In this document: positions 6,191 to 8,614 of the stretch, in pieces | Position numbering within the stretch: position 1 is the first letter of the stretch | Layout of the letters: each line of letters begins with the position of its first letter | Assembly (NCBI GenBank): GCA_016764015.1 | Contig: JAESSR010000280.1 | Location: 1 to 8,614, forward strand | Source of the DNA: Phycisphaerales bacterium | GTDB taxonomy: Bacteria > Planctomycetota > Phycisphaerae > Phycisphaerales > UBA1924 | Direction of reading: 5' to 3' | Length of the DNA: 8,614 bases | Notes under the pieces: model-generated | Told to the model about the DNA's origin: nothing | What the model saw: the letters and a program-made list of their open reading frames with translations, nothing else | Database searches by the model: none | Program-made: the position numbers and the translations under genes

Positions 6191-6196
6191 GCACCC
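6161..6196 (-). repeat. REP-like element R5 with a different stem
   Basis: On the minus strand the head GGGTGC (6196-6191) is followed by a strong palindrome. CGTGGAGG (6161-6168) pairs with CCTCCACG (6183-6190), and GTCG (6170-6173) with CGAC (6178-6181). There is one mismatch (A6169/A6182) and a 4-nt loop. It faces R3 and R4, so locus two also has an inverted arrangement. The stem sequence is unrelated to R1-R3 but sits in the same place after the head. Confidence 0.6.
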
Positions 6197-6215
6197 GAGT
6201 ATAAATATCAAATCC

Positions 6216-7418
6216 TCAAAGTATCCGCTTCGACCGCGGATACGACCCCAAAACCTGCAGCTCCTTGCAATGCCCCTTCGCCCCCTTGATCGCCCGTTTC
6301 ATCGCCGCGTCATCCCGGTGCCCGAGCGCATCAATATAAAACGCGTAGCTCCAGTTCTCACGCCCCGAAGGCCGCTTATCAATATGGCTCAGGTTCACGC
6401 CCTCGCTATGGAACGCCTGCAACACCTCCACCAACGCACCGGGCTTGTCCTCGGTCGCGAACATGATCGAAGTCTTGTCATCGCCCGTAGGCAACGCCTT
6501 CTCCTTCGAGATAATGTAAAACCGTGTGATGTTGTCCGGGTTATCCGCAATGTTTGTAAACAACGCCGGCAACCCATACAACTCGCCCGCAAGCTCCGAT
6601 GCAATCGCCGCCGTCCCGGGCTCGGCTCCGATCTCGACCGCCAGCTTGTTCTCTTTGAGCGCGGTCTTCACCGCCTGGCTTGTCGAAGCATCGGGGATCA
6701 ACGCCGCGTTGGGATACTGCGTCGTCAACCAGTTTCGACACTGCGCAAAGACCTCAGGCTTCGAATGAATCCGACGCACATCGTGAGGCTTGCAGTTCGT
6801 CAACAACATATGCCGAATCGCGATCTGCGCCTCGGCATACACATGCACGCTCCCCGCATTGTGCGACAATGCATCGAGCGATTCCGTAATCCCCCCACCA
6901 ATCGAGTTCTCGATCGGCACGAGTCCATAGTTCACATGCCCACGTCGAACCTCGGTAAACACACCCGCGATCATCTGCAAATCTTCGTAATCGACCGATG
7001 ACCCAAACTGCTTGACCGACGCCTGATGCGAGTACGAACCGGCAGGCCCTAAGAACCCAATCCGCAATGGGCGTTCGAGTGCGAACGACCCGGACATCAT
7101 CTCGCGATAAATCCCCTCGATCGTACGATCAAGCAAAGGCCCTTCGTTGCGACCCAGCGCTTTTTCAAGCACCTGCGCTTCACGATGGGGCGCATAGATC
7201 GGTGTATCTGAGCCGCGCTTGAGTTCCCCCACCTCAACGACCAGCTTGGCCCGTTCATTGAGCGTGTCGACGAGCTTCTGATCCAAGCGGTCGATCTTCT
7301 TGCGGAACACCGCGAGGTCTTTCGACGCTTGTACAGTCTCGCTGCCAGATGCTGACTTCTTAGCGGTTGTCTTGCTGGTCTTTTTGGATGATTTCTTTTT
7401 CAATGATTTCTTAGTCAT
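6216..7418 (-). CDS. pheA: Bifunctional chorismate mutase/prephenate dehydratase (P-protein)
   Basis: PheA converts chorismate to prephenate and then to phenylpyruvate, committing carbon to phenylalanine. Its 400 residues hold three domains in order. The AroQ chorismate mutase covers about 34-115, with R39, R56, K67, R79 and E80 matching E. coli active-site residues. The E. coli Asp48 position lies in YAPHRE and is not conserved. Prephenate dehydratase covers about 118-303, with GFLGPAGSYSH at the start, IENSIGGGITESLDAL (169-184) and the catalytic TRF at 298-300. The ACT regulatory domain covers about 315-395, with the phenylalanine-binding GALV (327-330), while the ESRP motif reads DKRP (347-350). 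The first 30 residues are a lysine/serine/threonine tail rather than a fold. An in-frame ATG at 7463 would add 15 residues. The start at 7418 is preferred because it gives the typical MTKK opening and leaves a normal gap to the divergent gene, but neither start has a good ribosome binding site. A hairpin terminator follows at 6161-6190. Confidence 0.93.
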   Translation of the reverse strand: MTKKSLKKKSSKKTSKTTAKKSASGSETVQASKDLAVFRKKIDRLDQKLVDTLNERAKLVVEVGELKRGSDTPIYAPHREAQVLEKALGRNEGPLLDRTIEGIYREMMSGSFALERPLRIGFLGPAGSYSHQASVKQFGSSVDYEDLQMIAGVFTEVRRGHVNYGLVPIENSIGGGITESLDALSHNAGSVHVYAEAQIAIRHMLLTNCKPHDVRRIHSKPEVFAQCRNWLTTQYPNAALIPDASTSQAVKTALKENKLAVEIGAEPGTAAIASELAGELYGLPALFTNIADNPDNITRFYIISKEKALPTGDDKTSIMFATEDKPGALVEVLQAFHSEGVNLSHIDKRPSGRENWSYAFYIDALGHRDDAAMKRAIKGAKGHCKELQVLGSYPRSKRIL

Positions 7419-7603
7419 ACGCTGAGGATATCGCCCATTGTGCTCGTAAGGCTCAACAGACATGATGAGTTCGCGCAGGATTGTCCGATACTTTCAAAAC
7501 AAGCCGCATTGAACCCGCTTTTGATGGCAACAAAGCGCAAACTCTGTCCCAGATTGGCACTCTGCTCGAAATCTCGGCGTCAGCATCCCAACAATACACT
7601 GTT

Positions 7604-8563
7604 ATGCAAATACCTATGCACACACTCGATTCAACACTCATCCTTGCCCAGTCCCTCCCAGAGGGCGGCTCCGTTCCATTGGGCGTGGCGCTCATGGGCG
7701 GGTTGCTGCTTTGGCTTGTTGGGTCGCGGGTCATCAAGCCGGTGTTCTTTCTCTTCGGGCTCGCGATTGGTGCGTTTGTAGGGACGACGATTCTCCCGCT
7801 CACCGGGCTGCCATCATTCGACATCGCAGGCATCACGCTCACACCTGGTGTCACGGGATTGATCGCAGGCGGCATTCTTGGTTCACTGGTTTCGCTCGCG
7901 ATGTTCAGGCTTGTGATCGCGATGACCTCTGCGATGGCCTTCGCTGCAGCGGGTGTGCTTGGCGCGATGGTGTTCCTCCACTTTAATCCAACATTCACCG
8001 AAGGCGATCTCACCGATACCCAAGCCGCCTTTGTAGAAACCGGTGATTCGCTCGCGGGGATCACGAGTTCATTGAACGAAACAATCAACCGGGAAGCCGC
8101 AGAAACCGCGATGGATCTGCTCGATGAAGACGGCAAGGTTCTTGATGATGAAACCAAGCAGCAGCTCAAGGATGCTGCGACGCGCTCGAAAGAGTTTGTC
8201 AAACACATGTACAACACCATCAAGACGGACCTTGACCAACGCCCAGCACGCGACAAACTCATCGCGTTGAGTTCTGGGTTCGCCGGACTCGCCTTCGGCT
8301 TGCTCGTTGGCATCGTACTGCCCAAGCGCACCACCGCACTTGTCACCTCGCTCTTTGGGTCTGCTGCAGTGATGGCTGCAACCACAGCGCTGCTCACCGC
8401 ACGCTCTGGACAGCGCCCTGATTTCCTCAATCAATCTGCAGTGATCTGGGCAACCGCTTGGGTCGTGCTGACTGTGATCGGATTGATGGTGCAACTCGGA
8501 TTTCTCTCCAGAAATACAAACAAATCTCGAACAGATGCAAATGATGATGAAGATGATGATTAA
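7604..8563 (+). CDS. Polytopic membrane protein with acidic C-terminal tail (weak TMEM198/DUF4203 resemblance)
   Basis: This is a 319-residue membrane protein. Hydrophobic helices lie at about residues 24-40, 46-64, 82-102, 104-126, 219-240, 244-266 and 278-300. A soluble, mostly charged helical region (127-215) separates four from three. The segment LLLWLVGSRVIKPVFFLFGLAIGAFVG resembles, by eye, the repeated glycine-rich helices of TMEM198/DUF4203 proteins; this is a weak guess. The last residues, DANDDEDDD, come from a GAT/GAA triplet run at 8541-8560. The frame stays open upstream to a TTG at 7481, but that would leave only 17 nt to the longest pheA frame, and the added residues are not membrane-like. 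The ATG at 7604 is chosen; ATG 7616 is equally possible and neither has a clear Shine-Dalgarno site. The 185-nt gap 7419-7603 presumably holds both divergent promoters, but I see no convincing boxes. The 51 nt after the gene hold nothing recognisable. Confidence 0.78.
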   Translation: MQIPMHTLDSTLILAQSLPEGGSVPLGVALMGGLLLWLVGSRVIKPVFFLFGLAIGAFVGTTILPLTGLPSFDIAGITLTPGVTGLIAGGILGSLVSLAMFRLVIAMTSAMAFAAAGVLGAMVFLHFNPTFTEGDLTDTQAAFVETGDSLAGITSSLNETINREAAETAMDLLDEDGKVLDDETKQQLKDAATRSKEFVKHMYNTIKTDLDQRPARDKLIALSSGFAGLAFGLLVGIVLPKRTTALVTSLFGSAAVMAATTALLTARSGQRPDFLNQSAVIWATAWVVLTVIGLMVQLGFLSRNTNKSRTDANDDEDDD

Positions 8564-8614
8564 CCTACAAAGCGGTGATTCCTGAGTGATTCTGGACTAT
8601 TTTGACGCATTGCA

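Noticed and set aside
5315..6196. CRISPR array or insertion-sequence ends
   Set aside because: The repeats are inverted and irregularly spaced with no constant-length spacers, and no transposase lies between them. Head-plus-hairpin REP-like elements fit better.
6162..7001. Plus-strand open frame of 279 codons opposite pheA
   Set aside because: It begins inside the R5 hairpin, is Arg-rich and covers the dehydratase domain in antisense. No protein-like features are seen.
7481..7603. TTG start at 7481 for the rightmost gene
   Set aside because: It adds 41 polar residues and leaves no room for divergent promoters. AGGA directly abuts the TTG, which is not workable spacing for a ribosome binding site.
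7453..8430. Minus-strand open frame of 325 codons, rich in Ser and Ala, opposite the rightmost gene
   Set aside because: It is a mirror of the membrane protein's codon pattern. The plus-strand frame has coherent membrane helices, a charged middle and an acidic tail, while this one has no such organisation and would overlap the pheA start.
8541..8563. GAT/GAA triplet repeat at the end of the rightmost gene
   Set aside because: It simply encodes the acidic C-terminal tail, and the run is too short to treat as a separate repeat feature.

Overview
The window looks like a chromosomal stretch from a planctomycete, most likely of the Phycisphaerae type. That placement is an inference. It rests on the tetratricopeptide/RNA-polymerase-alpha-CTD fusion at the left edge, the large secreted-type hypothetical protein whose C-terminal end resembles type II pseudopilin (GspG) tails, the sparse Shine-Dalgarno sites, and short hairpin repeats with a GGGTGC head in the gaps. 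No rRNA, tRNA, CRISPR array, transposase or phage gene is visible.

Layout, left to right. Positions 1-697 (minus) hold the N-terminal part of a TPR protein fused to an alpha-CTD-like DNA-binding domain; it runs off the left edge. Positions 878-2572 (minus) encode a MATE-family multidrug/cation antiporter with hydrophilic tails and an enlarged loop. Positions 2771-4225 (minus) encode a membrane-anchored hypothetical protein. It starts 13 nt after pdxA (4239-5288, minus), the vitamin B6 gene, so the two probably share a transcript. Positions 5424-6011 (minus) encode a small polytopic membrane protein of unknown function. Positions 6216-7418 (minus) encode PheA, a chorismate mutase/prephenate dehydratase with an ACT domain. 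Positions 7604-8563 (plus) encode a seven-helix membrane protein with an acidic tail, divergent from pheA.

The most unusual structure is in the gaps on either side of the 195-residue membrane protein. Five short elements each consist of the head GGGTGC (one copy starts CGGTGC) followed directly by a hairpin. Two sit at 5315-5407 as a head-out inverted pair, and three sit at 6046-6196. Three copies share the stem CACTACT/AGTAGTG with a bulge near the stem base. The other two keep the head but have a different palindrome. This head-plus-bulged-hairpin architecture, arranged as inverted pairs, resembles the REP/BIME elements mobilised by RAYT (TnpA-REP) transposases. One copy appears to serve as the intrinsic terminator of pheA.

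The genes do not form one pathway. PheA and PdxA are housekeeping biosynthetic enzymes for phenylalanine and pyridoxal phosphate. The other genes are transport, membrane or regulatory functions. Several start sites were moved inward from the longest open frame, because the longer frames would translate repeat DNA, overlap a neighbour or leave no room for divergent promoters.
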